Source of the DNA: Porphyromonadaceae bacterium UBA7087 | GTDB lineage: Bacteria; Bacteroidota; Bacteroidia; Bacteroidales; Muribaculaceae | NCBI GenBank assembly: GCA_002493515.1 | Contig: DKYZ01000127.1 | Location: 35,083 to 65,613 of the forward strand | DNA: 30,531 nucleotides | Reading direction: 5' to 3' | In this document: positions 6,562-15,574 of the stretch, one piece after another | Position numbering within the stretch: position 1 is the stretch's first letter | Layout: each line of letters starts with the position of its first letter | The notes under the pieces: generated by a model | Seen by the model: the letters and a program-made list of their open reading frames with translations, nothing else | What the model was told of the DNA's origin: nothing | Databases searched by the model: none | Translations under genes and position numbers: made by a program

Positions 6562-7608
6562 TTACTTACCGGTAGCTGTCGGCTGCTCGTCGCGCTCCAC
6601 GGGCAGTCCGCGGTCGAACGACGCGGCTACCGGCGACTCATACTTGAACTTCGCCTCCCAGCCAAGTGCCGACGCACCGAGCACGGCGGCATCGCTCTCC
6701 TTGAGCTCAGAAAGAATCACCTTCGTGCCTCCGCGGAATATCGGGAGTATCGACTTGTCGAACGCCTCCTTCAACGGCTTCAGAAGAAGGTCGCCGCTCT
6801 TGGCCAGACCGCCGAAGAGGATTATAGCCTGCGGACTGGAGAAAGCCACCATGTCGGCGAACGCCTCGCCCAGAATCGTACCGGTGTAGGTAAAGATCTC
6901 CTGCGCCATCTTGTCGCCGGCGATAGCAGCCTCGTAGACATCCTTGGAGGTGATATCCTCTATCTGGAGATTGCGGAGCGTCGAAGGCTCCGTGCGTACC
7001 TCCAGGAACTCCCGGGCCGTCCTCGCCACGCCAGTGGCCGAGCAATATGCCTCCAGACACCCCGTGCGCCCGCAACCGCATATGCGTCCGTTGTTGCGCT
7101 TCACAATCACGTGGCCCAGCTCGCCGGCGAACCCGTCGTGGCCATAGACCAACTGACCGTTGACCACAATACCCGAGCCGACACCCGTGCCGAGCGTGAT
7201 CATGATGAAATCCTTCATGCCGCGTGCAGCCCCGTAGGTCATCTCACCCAGCGCAGCCGCGTTGGCATCGTTGGTCACCGCTACCGGTATGCCGTCGAAA
7301 GCCTTGCTGACCTTCTGAGCCAGAGGAATCACAGGACCCCACGGCAGGTTCGGCGGATTGATGATCTCGCCCGTGTAATAATTGCCGTTAGGCGCGCCGA
7401 TACCGATTCCCTGTATCTTGTCCTCGGCCTCGTTGGCCTTCACGATACGCATTATCCCTTCATGCAGCTCTGCTACATAGTCGTCGAAATTGACGTGTTT
7501 TTTTGTCTTGATGGAGTCACTGGCCACCACATGGCCACGGGCATCGACTATTCCGAACACCGTGTTGGTGCCCCCTATATCGATTCCTATTACATAAGGT
7601 TTGCTCAT
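6562..7608 (-). CDS. ROK-family sugar kinase (glucokinase-like)
   Basis: The protein has 348 residues. The N-terminal ATP phosphate loop is GIDIGGTNTVFGIVD (residues 8-22). The catalytic Asp is in VTNDANAAALG (Asp114), followed by the second phosphate motif ITLGTGVGSGIV. The ROK zinc site is complete: His166 in AGELGHV, then Cys177, Cys179 and Cys184 in CGCGRTGCLEAY. There is no N-terminal helix-turn-helix, so this is a kinase and not a NagC/Mlc-type repressor. ROK kinases phosphorylate glucose, N-acetylglucosamine, mannose or fructose with ATP in the cytoplasm; glucokinase is the likeliest assignment in Bacteroidales. It is transcribed alone from a promoter about 100 bp upstream and converges on the operon ending at 6182. 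Confidence 0.9.
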   Translation of the reverse strand: MSKPYVIGIDIGGTNTVFGIVDARGHVVASDSIKTKKHVNFDDYVAELHEGIMRIVKANEAEDKIQGIGIGAPNGNYYTGEIINPPNLPWGPVIPLAQKVSKAFDGIPVAVTNDANAAALGEMTYGAARGMKDFIMITLGTGVGSGIVVNGQLVYGHDGFAGELGHVIVKRNNGRICGCGRTGCLEAYCSATGVARTAREFLEVRTEPSTLRNLQIEDITSKDVYEAAIAGDKMAQEIFTYTGTILGEAFADMVAFSSPQAIILFGGLAKSGDLLLKPLKEAFDKSILPIFRGGTKVILSELKESDAAVLGASALGWEAKFKYESPVAASFDRGLPVERDEQPTATGK

Positions 7609-7711
7609 TGCTTTTGTTTTTTGATTATTTGAAGCTGATTTAAGCGTGATTCATATTTAGCCATACAATCGCCGCCCCGACATAATGCCCGGCAAAGCGA
7701 TTATCTGACCA

Positions 7712-7719
7712 CAAAGATA
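7712..7719 (-). promoter_or_regulatory. -7 promoter box for the ROK kinase gene
   Basis: Minus-strand TATCTTTG matches TAnnTTTG and lies 104 bp upstream of the ATG, implying an untranslated leader of roughly 100 nt. A partial -33 box (ATTG, 7745-7742) is 22 bp further upstream. Confidence 0.5.
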
Positions 7720-7830
7720 TAAAATTTTCAGCAATTTTCATCAATTGGGCATGTTTTTTGTTTATTTTATTGGAAAGACCCCTTTAAACCGGGCCTTACA
7801 ACCGTTTTAAGCCTTGCAAACTGCATTAAT

Positions 7831-8217
7831 ATGGAAATAAAAGCACATTTCGACCACTTCAACATCAACGTCACTGACCTGGAGCGTTCCCTGCGCTTCT
7901 ACAAGGAGGCGCTTGGATTTGAGAAAACCCGTGAGATCCGTCATCCCGACGGCAATTTCATCATCAATTTCGTCTCGCGTCCCGGAGAATCCTTCGGCCT
8001 GGAGCTCACCTGGCTGCGCGACCATCCGCAGGCCTACGAGCTCGGCGACAACGAGAGCCATCTCGCCGTCCGCGTGGAGGGCGACTACGACGCCATTCGT
8101 GAATACCACCGCCAGATGGGATGCATCTGCTACGAGAACAAGGAGATGAACCTCTATTTCATCCACGACCCCGACGACTACTGGATAGAGATTCTCCCTG
8201 TCAGGAAAACCTCTTGA
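7831..8217 (+). CDS. VOC-superfamily protein, glyoxalase I-like
   Basis: The protein has 128 residues, the size of single-module bacterial glyoxalase I. Two beta-alpha-beta-beta-beta units are visible (FDHFNINVTDLERSLRFYKE and ESHLAVRVEGDYDAIREYH). The four metal ligands expected for glyoxalase I are all in place: His9, Glu58 (FGLELTW), His77 (SHLAV) and Glu120 (YWIEIL). This supports lactoylglutathione lyase or a related lyase acting on methylglyoxal adducts. Whether this organism makes glutathione is unknown, so the physiological thiol or substrate is open. It stands alone between the divergent ROK gene and clpB. I see no clear -7 box in the AT-rich upstream region. The start ATG 7831 places His9 where the family needs it. 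Confidence 0.85.
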   Translation: MEIKAHFDHFNINVTDLERSLRFYKEALGFEKTREIRHPDGNFIINFVSRPGESFGLELTWLRDHPQAYELGDNESHLAVRVEGDYDAIREYHRQMGCICYENKEMNLYFIHDPDDYWIEILPVRKTS

Positions 8218-8320
8218 TAGTTTAAACGTTAATATTTCATAAAGGCTTCCCTCGCGGCCCCTTCCGTAGCCGCCCCGGGATACAGCCGACGAAAAGGATT
8301 ACTACCAAACCACATAAATT

Positions 8321-10918
8321 ATGAACTTCAACAATTTCACAATCAAATCGCAGGAGGTGGTGCAGAAGGCCATCGAGCTGACGCGCCAGAACGGCCAGCA
8401 GCAGATCGAGCCCGTCCACATCCTGAAAGCCATCATTGGCGAGAGCGAGACGATTGTCAATTTCATATTCCAGAAGCTGGGCGTCAACCCGGCTACTGTC
8501 AACATGGCTATTGACAAGGAGATACAGACGCTCCCCAAAGTGAGCGGAGGGGAGGTATTCCTCAGCCGCGAGAGCAACGACGCCCTCCAGAAGGCTGTCG
8601 ACTTCTCCAAGTCGATGGGCGACGAATACGTCTCCGTGGAGGCTATGATAATGGGCATCCTCAAGACGCGCTGCAAGGCGTCGCAGATTCTCAAGGACGC
8701 CGGAATGACCGAAGACGGACTCAAGGCCGCCATCTCAGAGCTCCGCAAGGGCAATAAGGTGACCGGCCAGAGCGCGGAGGAATCCTACCAGGCCCTCAGC
8801 AAATACGCCATCAACCTCAACGACCGCGCGCGCAGCGGCAAGCTCGACCCGGTGATCGGCCGCGATGAGGAGATACGCCGCGTGCTGCAGATTCTTTCGA
8901 GGCGCACCAAGAACAACCCGATGCTCGTCGGTGAACCCGGAACAGGAAAGACCGCTATCGCCGAGGGCCTCGCCCACCGTATAGTGCGCGGCGACGTCCC
9001 CGAGAACCTGAAGTCGAAGCAGATCTTCTCGCTCGACATGGGAGCCCTCGTGGCCGGAGCCAAATACAAGGGTGAGTTCGAGGAGCGTCTGAAAGCCATC
9101 GTCAACGAGGTGACACAGAGCGACGGCGAGATAATCCTCTTCATCGATGAGATACACACCCTCGTCGGTGCCGGCAAGGGGGAGGGCGCTATGGACGCCG
9201 CCAATATCCTCAAGCCGGCCCTGGCGCGCGGAGAGCTCCGCTCGATCGGCGCCACGACTCTCGACGAGTATCAGAAATATTTCGAGAAAGACAAGGCCCT
9301 GGAGCGCCGCTTCCAGAAAGTCATGGTCGACGAGCCCGACGAGATGTCGGCCATATCCATCCTGCGTGGCCTGAAGGAGAGATATGAGAACCACCACAAG
9401 GTGCGCATCAAAGACGAGGCCATAATCGCGGCCGTGCAGCTGAGCGTGCGTTACATCACCGACCGTTTCCTCCCCGACAAGGCAATCGACCTTATCGACG
9501 AGGCCGCCTCGAAGCTGCGCCTGGAGATGGACTCCATGCCGCAGGCGCTCGACGACGCCTCCCGACAGATAAAGCAGCTCGAGATCGAGCGTGAGGCAAT
9601 CAAGCGCGAGGGAGACAAATACAAGCTCAAGCAGCTCGACGAGGATATCGCCAATCTGCGCGACACCGAGAACGAGCTCAAGGCCAAATGGAAAGCAGAG
9701 AAGACGGAGATCGACAAGATCCAGCAGAACAAGATCGACATCGAGCAGCTCAACCACGAGGCGGAACGCGCCGAGCGCGAGGGCGACTATGCCAAGGTGG
9801 CCGAGATCCGCTACAGCAAGATCAAGCAGAAGGAGGATGAGAATGTAGCCATACAGGCGCGCCTGAAGGAGCTTCAGGGCGAAGGCGCGATGATAAAGGA
9901 GGAGGTTGACTCCGAGGATATAGCCGAGGTTGTGAGCCGCTGGACCGGTATTCCGGTGAAGAAGATGGCCCAGAGCGAGAAGGAGAAGCTTCTCCATCTC
10001 GAAGAGGAGCTTCACCGCCGCGTTGTCGGTCAGGACGATGCCATAAAGGCAGTCTCGGATGCTGTGCGCCGTTCGCGCGCCGGCCTCAACGACCCTCGCC
10101 GCCCGATAGGCTCGTTCATTTTCCTCGGCACCACAGGCGTGGGTAAGACAGAGCTGGCAAAGGCCCTGGCTGAATACCTCTTCGACGACGAGGATATGAT
10201 GACCCGTATCGATATGTCGGAGTATATGGAGAAACATTCTGTGTCGCGTCTCGTCGGAGCGCCTCCGGGATACGTAGGATACGAGGAGGGTGGACAGCTC
10301 ACCGAGGCCGTGCGCCGCAAGCCGTACAGTGTGGTGCTCTTCGATGAGATCGAGAAGGCCAATCCCGACGTGTTCAATATCCTTCTCCAGGTGCTCGACG
10401 ATGGCCGCCTCACCGACAACAAGGGGCGTTTCATCAATTTCAAGAACACCATCATAATCATGACCTCCAACATGGGCTCGGACATTATCCGCGAGAATTT
10501 CAAGGGTTTCGCCGACAAGACGGAGGAAGAGAGGGAGAATATCGTCCAGACCACGAAGAATGACGTGATGGACCGTCTGAAACAGATCATCCGTCCGGAG
10601 TTCCTCAACCGTATCGACGAGACAGTGATGTTCACGCCTCTCGACAAGAAGGAGATTCTTGAGATTGTGGAGATCCAGGTGAAGAGCGTGCAGCGTATGC
10701 TCGCCTCCAACGGCATCACGCTCAACGTCACAAAGCCCGCTCTCGAGCTTCTGGCCGAAGACGGATATGATCCCGAGTTCGGCGCCCGTCCTGTCAAGCG
10801 TACGATCCAGAGGCTTGTGCTCAACCAGCTCTCTAAGGATATTCTGGCGCAGAAGGTTGACCGCGAGCATCCTATCACGATCGACGCCAATGGCGAGGAG
10901 CTTGTGTTCAAGAACTGA
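8321..10918 (+). CDS. clpB: ATP-dependent disaggregase ClpB
   Basis: The protein has 865 residues, full length for ClpB. It starts with the Clp N domain (MNFNNFTIKSQEVVQKAIEL). The first AAA+ module has Walker A GEPGTGKT at residues 204-211 and Walker B LFIDEIHTLVGAG. A long coiled-coil middle domain (about residues 400-530, rich in K, E, R and Q) distinguishes ClpB from ClpA and ClpC. The second AAA+ module has Walker A GTTGVGKT at residues 603-610, the sensor region LNRIDE, and the C-terminal GARPVKR. ClpB hexamers pull proteins out of aggregates together with DnaK. No CIRCE element or clear heat-shock box is visible in the 103-bp upstream gap. A strong terminator follows, so the gene is monocistronic. 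Confidence 0.97.
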   Translation: MNFNNFTIKSQEVVQKAIELTRQNGQQQIEPVHILKAIIGESETIVNFIFQKLGVNPATVNMAIDKEIQTLPKVSGGEVFLSRESNDALQKAVDFSKSMGDEYVSVEAMIMGILKTRCKASQILKDAGMTEDGLKAAISELRKGNKVTGQSAEESYQALSKYAINLNDRARSGKLDPVIGRDEEIRRVLQILSRRTKNNPMLVGEPGTGKTAIAEGLAHRIVRGDVPENLKSKQIFSLDMGALVAGAKYKGEFEERLKAIVNEVTQSDGEIILFIDEIHTLVGAGKGEGAMDAANILKPALARGELRSIGATTLDEYQKYFEKDKALERRFQKVMVDEPDEMSAISILRGLKERYENHHKVRIKDEAIIAAVQLSVRYITDRFLPDKAIDLIDEAASKLRLEMDSMPQALDDASRQIKQLEIEREAIKREGDKYKLKQLDEDIANLRDTENELKAKWKAEKTEIDKIQQNKIDIEQLNHEAERAEREGDYAKVAEIRYSKIKQKEDENVAIQARLKELQGEGAMIKEEVDSEDIAEVVSRWTGIPVKKMAQSEKEKLLHLEEELHRRVVGQDDAIKAVSDAVRRSRAGLNDPRRPIGSFIFLGTTGVGKTELAKALAEYLFDDEDMMTRIDMSEYMEKHSVSRLVGAPPGYVGYEEGGQLTEAVRRKPYSVVLFDEIEKANPDVFNILLQVLDDGRLTDNKGRFINFKNTIIIMTSNMGSDIIRENFKGFADKTEEERENIVQTTKNDVMDRLKQIIRPEFLNRIDETVMFTPLDKKEILEIVEIQVKSVQRMLASNGITLNVTKPALELLAEDGYDPEFGARPVKRTIQRLVLNQLSKDILAQKVDREHPITIDANGEELVFKN

Positions 10919-10947
10919 CATCCCCGCTATATAGGCCATAGACCGCA

Positions 10948-10990
10948 AAAAGCCGGTAAGTGAATGGCATCCATCCATTTACCGGCTTTT
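10948..10990 (+). terminator. Intrinsic terminator of clpB
   Basis: A 20-bp stem (10948-10967 with 10971-10990) encloses a 3-nt loop, with one G-U pair and one A-C mismatch. The arms begin with AAAAGCCGGTAA and end with TTACCGGCTTTT, so it can act in both directions. It lies 30 bp after the clpB stop. Confidence 0.85.
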
Positions 10991-11069
10991 ATCATGCCCT
11001 TGCATCAGATTTTTCCACACATCCATATAATAAAGGGCAGCCGGGCCACGTTGATTCTATAATGACTTG

Positions 11070-11108
11070 ACCCCACGAAGGGGTAGCCCGCAAGACAACG
11101 GGTTTTCT
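11070..11108 (+). other. Two small adjacent hairpins upstream of the thioredoxin-fold gene
   Basis: ACCCC/GGGGT (11070-11074, 11080-11084) is followed at once by a second stem centred on CCCG/CGGG (11087-11090, 11099-11102) and then TTTTCTTT. This resembles a weak terminator or attenuator. The rest of 10991-11178 shows no gene. A TATAAT string at 11057-11062 is present but lacks a convincing partner box. Confidence 0.35.
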
Positions 11109-11178
11109 TTACGACGGATCGGCTTTCTACGTATATGACCCTGGTTTCAGATCCGTCTCCGTGTTAATTATCGCCGCC

Positions 11179-11745
11179 ATGATCAAACAGGCCCTCCTCT
11201 TCCGGACGGCTGTGGCGGTTATTGTATCACTAATTGTAGTAATTGTGAATTTAAGAAATTGTCTGTCAGCACTCGCGCTTCCTCTTCTCCCCGCAGCGGC
11301 TCTCTTCCTGTCGTCGTCCATATCCGGTGTCAGCCGCGACATTGAGATAGGCAAGGAGGCTCCGGCCCTGGAGCTGAAGGCCCCCGGCTCGGATATCTCC
11401 CTTGACAGCCTGCGCGGCAGATACGTGCTGGTCAACTTCTGGTCGGCTTCCGAACCGGCCTCCCGCGTAGCGAATATCGAATACTCCCGCCTCTCCTCCA
11501 CCCTTCCCCCGGATAAGATTGTCTTTGTATCGGTAAATGTCGATGCCGACGAGTCGCTGGCCCGACAGATAATGAGCCATGACAATGTCGCCATGACCTC
11601 CTCCTTCAGGACATTCACCGTATCCTCAGCGTCAGACGACCTACTCTCCAACTATCAGACTGCCACCGGATGCCGCAGCTTCCTTATCGACCCCTACGGC
11701 AACATCGCGGCAATCCCCTCCTCCCCCTCCTCCATCCGGATATGA
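11179..11745 (+). CDS. Thioredoxin-fold (TlpA/AhpC-like) protein lacking catalytic cysteines
   Basis: The protein has 188 residues from ATG 11179. A hydrophobic N-terminal region (TAVAVIVSLIVVIVN and ALALPLLPAAALFLSSS) should act as a signal or anchor. It is followed by the TlpA-like pattern IGKEAPALELKAPG, then SLRGRYVLVNFWSASEPASR. At the position where redox members have WCxPC the sequence is SEPAS, so both active-site cysteines are replaced (Glu and Ser). The downstream strand SFLIDPYGNIAA is retained. A disulfide oxidoreductase role is therefore unlikely; a binding or structural role at the cell envelope is inferred. A shorter start at GTG 11245 would leave one conventional signal peptide and cannot be excluded. 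The C-terminus is a short Ser/Pro tail. Confidence 0.75.
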   Translation: MIKQALLFRTAVAVIVSLIVVIVNLRNCLSALALPLLPAAALFLSSSISGVSRDIEIGKEAPALELKAPGSDISLDSLRGRYVLVNFWSASEPASRVANIEYSRLSSTLPPDKIVFVSVNVDADESLARQIMSHDNVAMTSSFRTFTVSSASDDLLSNYQTATGCRSFLIDPYGNIAAIPSSPSSIRI

Positions 11746-11767
11746 CTCCGGGCGCCGCTGGCACCAC

Positions 11768-11793
11768 GGCCGGAGACGTCTCGTCTCCGAGCC
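11768..11793 (+). repeat. Dispersed bulged hairpin, copy A
   Basis: A 26-nt element 22 bp past the stop of the thioredoxin-fold gene. An 8-bp stem (11771-11778 with 11782-11789, loop TCT), then a single bulged A (11790), then a 3-bp GGC/GCC base. It matches 16736-16761 at 23 of 26 positions. Confidence 0.7.
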
Positions 11794-11841
11794 AGTATCC
11801 AGTTCCGCGAAGCTGTTTCCGCCAAGGCTGTGCCATTTTAT

Positions 11842-11872
11842 TTTGTCCGTTTCTAAAAAAATGTTAACTTTG
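11842..11872 (+). promoter_or_regulatory. Promoter of the T9SS cargo gene
   Basis: TTTG (11842-11845) and TAACTTTG (11865-11872) are separated by 19 bp, a good fit to the Bacteroidota -33/-7 consensus. The start codon is 82 bp downstream, leaving an AT-rich leader of about 75 nt. Confidence 0.8.
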
Positions 11873-11954
11873 CCTCGTGGCTCATAGGAAAATTTCCTTA
11901 AACCGCAAAACAACTATTTGAACCTAATTATATTTCACTTCAAAATTATATCAA

Positions 11955-13928
11955 ATGAAGAAAATTTCAACCTTTATGCTCGGCATGATGACGGTTTCCT
12001 CAGCTTTTGCTCTGGAGCTCGTGCCGATGAACCCGGAATCCCCCACGATGAGAAGGGATTTCATGACAACTCCCCAGTGGGCGCAGCAGACCCGCGCCAC
12101 AGAGAACGCCCTTCCCGCAAACATGTGGGGATACAACTGCAATGTCTCCTCCTGGACAGGTTTCAATTCCGCAATCAACGACCTCCGCGTGGCTTCCCAG
12201 TTCAGTGAGGAGATTGTAAACGCCCTTGACGGTAAGAAAATCGACAGACTGGCAGTCATCGCTCCGGCTCTGATGACATCAAAGAAGCTTGACATGACCC
12301 TCTTCATCACCTACGATCTCGAGGCCGATCCCGTAGCTGAGGTAGAGTTCACCTCCAGTGGGTGTCCTGTTGACAACCAGGGATACATCAAATCCATCAA
12401 ATATGAGGTGGTTGATCTTCCCGAGAGCTTCACAATCGAAGCTGGCAAACCTTTCTACGTTGGCTACTCAGCAGCCACAGTCAAGAAAGGCGACTACGCC
12501 ATCGCATTTGACGGCGTGCCCTACGAGGGTCTCGGCCTGGTGTATACCTGCAAGGAGAACAAATATGAGTGGATGGACGGAACATCGGAACTCGGCGCGG
12601 CCTGCGTATACGTAGGTCTTGACGAGATGCCCAATGATATGGTTCGCGTGGTACAATCCACAGTTCCGACACAGGCTCCTGACGGCGGAACTCTTGACGC
12701 AGACATCACGTTCATCAACCTTGGCGGCAACGACGTGACTTCACTCACCACCACTACCGTCATCGGCGAGCAGGAGCCCTTCAGCTTCACAGCCGACAAG
12801 GGTTCCAAGACTCTTTACAAACCCGGTAACAACGGTGTCGTTCCCGGCGACGTGGCTCCTCACAGCCTCGGTCTCGCCCTTATCCAGGGTGCGCCCATAT
12901 CATCGATCGGTATGCTTCCCATATCGATTGCTGCTGAAAATATCAACGGCAACACCAACAGCTGGACTCCCAACAACGTGACTGGCAACCTTCTCGTTCT
13001 CAAGGAGGGCACAGGCTACCAGCGCAACGTCGTAGTTGAGGAGGGCACAGGCACATGGTGCGGATGGTGCGTCAGAGGCTATGTAGGCATGGAATATATG
13101 GCTGAGAAATACACCGACGGCACATATATCGGCATCGCAGTTCACGCCGGCGACGAAATGGAGACAGAGTCCTACTCTCCCATGATTCAGAATTACTTCT
13201 CCGGCTTCCCCTCGGCAGTGGTTAACCGCTCAATCCTGATTGACCCGAACGCCGATGAGCTTGAGACGGCATATCTCAACTCGGTAGCAATGCCGGCCTA
13301 TGCAAAAATCGACGTCAAGGTTGACGCTATCGACGGCTCCAACCTCAAGCTCACCTCCTCTTCGGAGTTCGCGTTGAGCGAGCCCTGCCTCTTGGCATAC
13401 GTCCTCAAAGAGGATAACGTCGGCCCCTACAGCCAGTCTAACTACTATGCTGGCGGCGGAAGCGGCGCAATGGGTGGTTTCGAGAACAAGGGCCAGAGTG
13501 TCCGTCTCCGCTTCAATGAGGTGGCTCGCGACATTTTCGACGCATTCGGTCTGGAGGAGTCGCTGCCCGCAGAGATCGAGCCTGGAAAGGAATACACCCA
13601 TTCCGCAGAGATCTCCCTCGAGAATGTGAAGGATATCGAGAAGGGTACTCTCGTAGCGATGATTATCAACCAGAAAGACGGCTCCATCGTCAACGCCTCA
13701 CAGGTGAAGCTCAACGTGACCGGTGTAGACGGAGTGAAAGCCGAGGCTTCCACAAAGGTATCCGCATCAAAGGGTCTCATCAGCGTCAGCGGTGCTGACA
13801 ATGCAGTTGTCTACGCTCTCGATGGCCGCAGGGTCGCTGAGATTGCTGCCAACTCCAGCGTGGCAGTCAACGCAGGTATCTACGTTGTACGCACAGCCGG
13901 CAGCGCAGTCAAGGTTGTGGTTAAATAA
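11955..13928 (+). CDS. Secreted Omp28-like protein with thioredoxin-type CGWC motif and T9SS sorting domain
   Basis: The protein has 657 residues. A Sec signal peptide (MKKISTFMLGMMTVSSAFA) is followed by a long beta-rich N-terminal half. In the middle, LKEGTGYQRNVVVEEGTGTW leads into CGWCVRGYVGMEYM, with Cys369 and Cys372 forming a CxxC as in Omp28-related proteins; FSGFPSAVVNRS, with a Pro in the usual cis-Pro region, follows. The last about 70 residues (VVYALDGRRVAEI, AGIYVVRTAGSAVKVVVK) fit a type A T9SS C-terminal domain. That signal directs proteins through the SprA channel to the cell surface or medium, normally with CTD removal. I infer a surface redox or binding protein. It has its own promoter and terminator, so it is monocistronic. 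Confidence 0.85.
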   Translation: MKKISTFMLGMMTVSSAFALELVPMNPESPTMRRDFMTTPQWAQQTRATENALPANMWGYNCNVSSWTGFNSAINDLRVASQFSEEIVNALDGKKIDRLAVIAPALMTSKKLDMTLFITYDLEADPVAEVEFTSSGCPVDNQGYIKSIKYEVVDLPESFTIEAGKPFYVGYSAATVKKGDYAIAFDGVPYEGLGLVYTCKENKYEWMDGTSELGAACVYVGLDEMPNDMVRVVQSTVPTQAPDGGTLDADITFINLGGNDVTSLTTTTVIGEQEPFSFTADKGSKTLYKPGNNGVVPGDVAPHSLGLALIQGAPISSIGMLPISIAAENINGNTNSWTPNNVTGNLLVLKEGTGYQRNVVVEEGTGTWCGWCVRGYVGMEYMAEKYTDGTYIGIAVHAGDEMETESYSPMIQNYFSGFPSAVVNRSILIDPNADELETAYLNSVAMPAYAKIDVKVDAIDGSNLKLTSSSEFALSEPCLLAYVLKEDNVGPYSQSNYYAGGGSGAMGGFENKGQSVRLRFNEVARDIFDAFGLEESLPAEIEPGKEYTHSAEISLENVKDIEKGTLVAMIINQKDGSIVNASQVKLNVTGVDGVKAEASTKVSASKGLISVSGADNAVVYALDGRRVAEIAANSSVAVNAGIYVVRTAGSAVKVVVK

Positions 13929-13955
13929 CACAAACCGGCAGTAGCCTAATCAGAT

Positions 13956-13994
13956 AAATAGCCCGCAGGACTTGGTCTTGCGGGCTATTTTTTT
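13956..13994 (+). terminator. Bidirectional intrinsic terminator between T9SS cargo gene and katA
   Basis: A 16-bp stem (13956-13971 with 13975-13990, one G-U pair, loop TTG) is followed by T to 13994, seven T in a row. It lies 28 bp after the plus-strand stop and 37 bp beyond the end of convergent katA; A-rich sequence on the other side lets it serve both. Confidence 0.9.
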
Positions 13995-14030
13995 CATCAT
14001 TCGGCAGACGGCCGCACGGCCGGAGCGGAA

Positions 14031-15533
14031 TCACAGCTCACGTTTGTCCCAGGAGGGATGCGCCGGGTCTTCCGCCACCAGGGCCTCCTCCAAGCTGATG
14101 CCGAGTGCGTCGGCCAACATCCTCCCGTAGCCGGGGTCGGCATTGTTGCACGCCCTCACATGCCTCTGCTTGATGAAGAGGGGGACGCCCTCCATCGACC
14201 GGGCGGTATTCTCGCAGGTGGCTTTCTGGTCTTCGTCGCTCATGAGTCTCCATAGCTTTCCTGGCTGCGTGTAGTAATCCTCGTCATACTCCCTCTCGTC
14301 GTAACTGTATGCGTCGCCATACAACGCCAACGGCGGCTCCTTCAATTCCGGGGAATCCTTCCACTCCCCGAAACTGTTGGGCTCGTATGCCGGCGCACCA
14401 CCGAAATTGCCGTCTACCCGCATCGCGCCGTCTCGGTGGAAGGAATGCATCGGACATTTGGGACGGTTCACCGGTATCAGGTTGTGGTTGACGCCGAGCC
14501 TGTATCTCTGGGCGTCGCCGTAGGAGAAGAGTCTCCCCTGGAGCATCTTGTCGGGCGAGAAACTTATTCCGTCAACGACATTGGCTGGATTGAATGCCGC
14601 CTGCTCTATCTCGGCGAAGAAATTCTCCGGATTGCGGTTGAGTTCCAGGATGCCGACGTCATGAAGCGGAAAATCGCCGTGATACCACACCTTTGTGAGG
14701 TCGAAGGGATTGATATTGTATTCCCGGGCCTGCTCCTCGGTCATTAGCTGCACCTGCATCAGCCACTTCGGATAGTCGCCGCGCTCAATGGCCTCGAAAA
14801 GGTCGCGCTGGTTCGACTCCCTGTCTTTGGAGATTATCGCCTGGGCTTCCACGTCGGTGAGGTTCTTTATCCCCTGGAGTGTACGCAGGTGGAATTTCAC
14901 CCAGGTCCGCTTGTTGTCCTTGTTGATGAAACTGAAAGTATGGCTTCCGAAACCGTGCATGTTTCTGAACGAGGCGGGTATCCCTCTCGGCGACATGGTG
15001 ATCGTCACCTGATGGAGGGCCTCCGGAAGGAGTGTCCAGAAATCCCAGTTGTTTGTCGGACTTCTCATTCCCGTCTTCGGGTCGCGCTTTATGGCATGGT
15101 TGAGGTCGGGGAATTTCAACGGGTCGCGAAGGAAAAACACCGGAGTGTTGTTGCCTACGAGATCCCAGTTGCCTGCATCGGTATAGAAACGCATCGCGAA
15201 ACCGCGGATGTCTCTCTCCGCGTCGGCCGCTCCGCGCTCTCCGGCCACTGTGGAGAATCTCACAAGGCACTCGGTCTTCTTCCCCAGTTCGGCGAAGATG
15301 GAGGCGCGTGTGTATTCCGTGATATCATGCGTCACGGTGAAAGTGCCGAAAGCACCGGAACCCTTGGCATGCATCCTGCGCTCGGGTATCACCTCACGGT
15401 CGAAATGGGCTATCTTCTCAAGATACCAGGGATTCTGCATCAGTGCCGGGCCTCTCAGTCCGGCTGTGGCGATGTTCTGGTTGTCGGCAACGGGCCTGCC
15501 GTTGTCAGCGGTAAGTCTTTTTGTCTTATCCAT
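14031..15533 (-). CDS. katA: Monofunctional haem catalase
   Basis: The protein has 500 residues, the small-subunit (clade 3) size. The distal haem residues are His55 (RRMHAKGSGAFG) and Asn128 (VGNNTPVFF). The proximal haem ligand Tyr338 is in RLFSYGDAQRYRLG, which with the downstream CPMHSFHRDGAM region is strongly conserved. The enzyme converts hydrogen peroxide to water and oxygen in the cytoplasm; it has no signal peptide. ATG 15533 gives the usual start MDKTKRLTADNGRPVADNQN. The gene stands alone, ending at a bidirectional terminator. An array of eight 9-bp AT-rich repeats begins 42 bp upstream of the start codon, where promoter or leader would be expected. I could not see a clean -7 box or an OxyR site. 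Confidence 0.97.
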   Translation of the reverse strand: MDKTKRLTADNGRPVADNQNIATAGLRGPALMQNPWYLEKIAHFDREVIPERRMHAKGSGAFGTFTVTHDITEYTRASIFAELGKKTECLVRFSTVAGERGAADAERDIRGFAMRFYTDAGNWDLVGNNTPVFFLRDPLKFPDLNHAIKRDPKTGMRSPTNNWDFWTLLPEALHQVTITMSPRGIPASFRNMHGFGSHTFSFINKDNKRTWVKFHLRTLQGIKNLTDVEAQAIISKDRESNQRDLFEAIERGDYPKWLMQVQLMTEEQAREYNINPFDLTKVWYHGDFPLHDVGILELNRNPENFFAEIEQAAFNPANVVDGISFSPDKMLQGRLFSYGDAQRYRLGVNHNLIPVNRPKCPMHSFHRDGAMRVDGNFGGAPAYEPNSFGEWKDSPELKEPPLALYGDAYSYDEREYDEDYYTQPGKLWRLMSDEDQKATCENTARSMEGVPLFIKQRHVRACNNADPGYGRMLADALGISLEEALVAEDPAHPSWDKREL

Positions 15534-15574
15534 AAGAAAGATTCTGTTTTTATAAGATTTTTCAAGAATATATA

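Noticed and set aside
8735..10978. A 747-codon open frame on the minus strand opposite clpB
   Set aside because: It is the antisense shadow of clpB caused by GC-rich codon use; it is rich in Leu, Val, His and Arg without any domain, while the plus strand is an unmistakable ClpB.
11057..11062. A TATAAT string upstream of the thioredoxin-fold gene
   Set aside because: Bacteroidota housekeeping promoters use TAnnTTTG, and no partner box is in place, so this looks like chance in AT-rich DNA.
11084..13989. A shared 13-mer (TAGCCCGCAAGAC) between the hairpin at 11084 and the minus strand of the terminator at 13975-13987
   Set aside because: By rough count several identical 13-mers are expected by chance in a 30-kb window on both strands, and the structures around them differ.
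14004..14035. GC-rich palindromic-looking sequence (GGCCG repeats) beside the katA stop
   Set aside because: Short CGGCCG words only; it does not fold into the dispersed bulged hairpin seen at 11768 and 16736.
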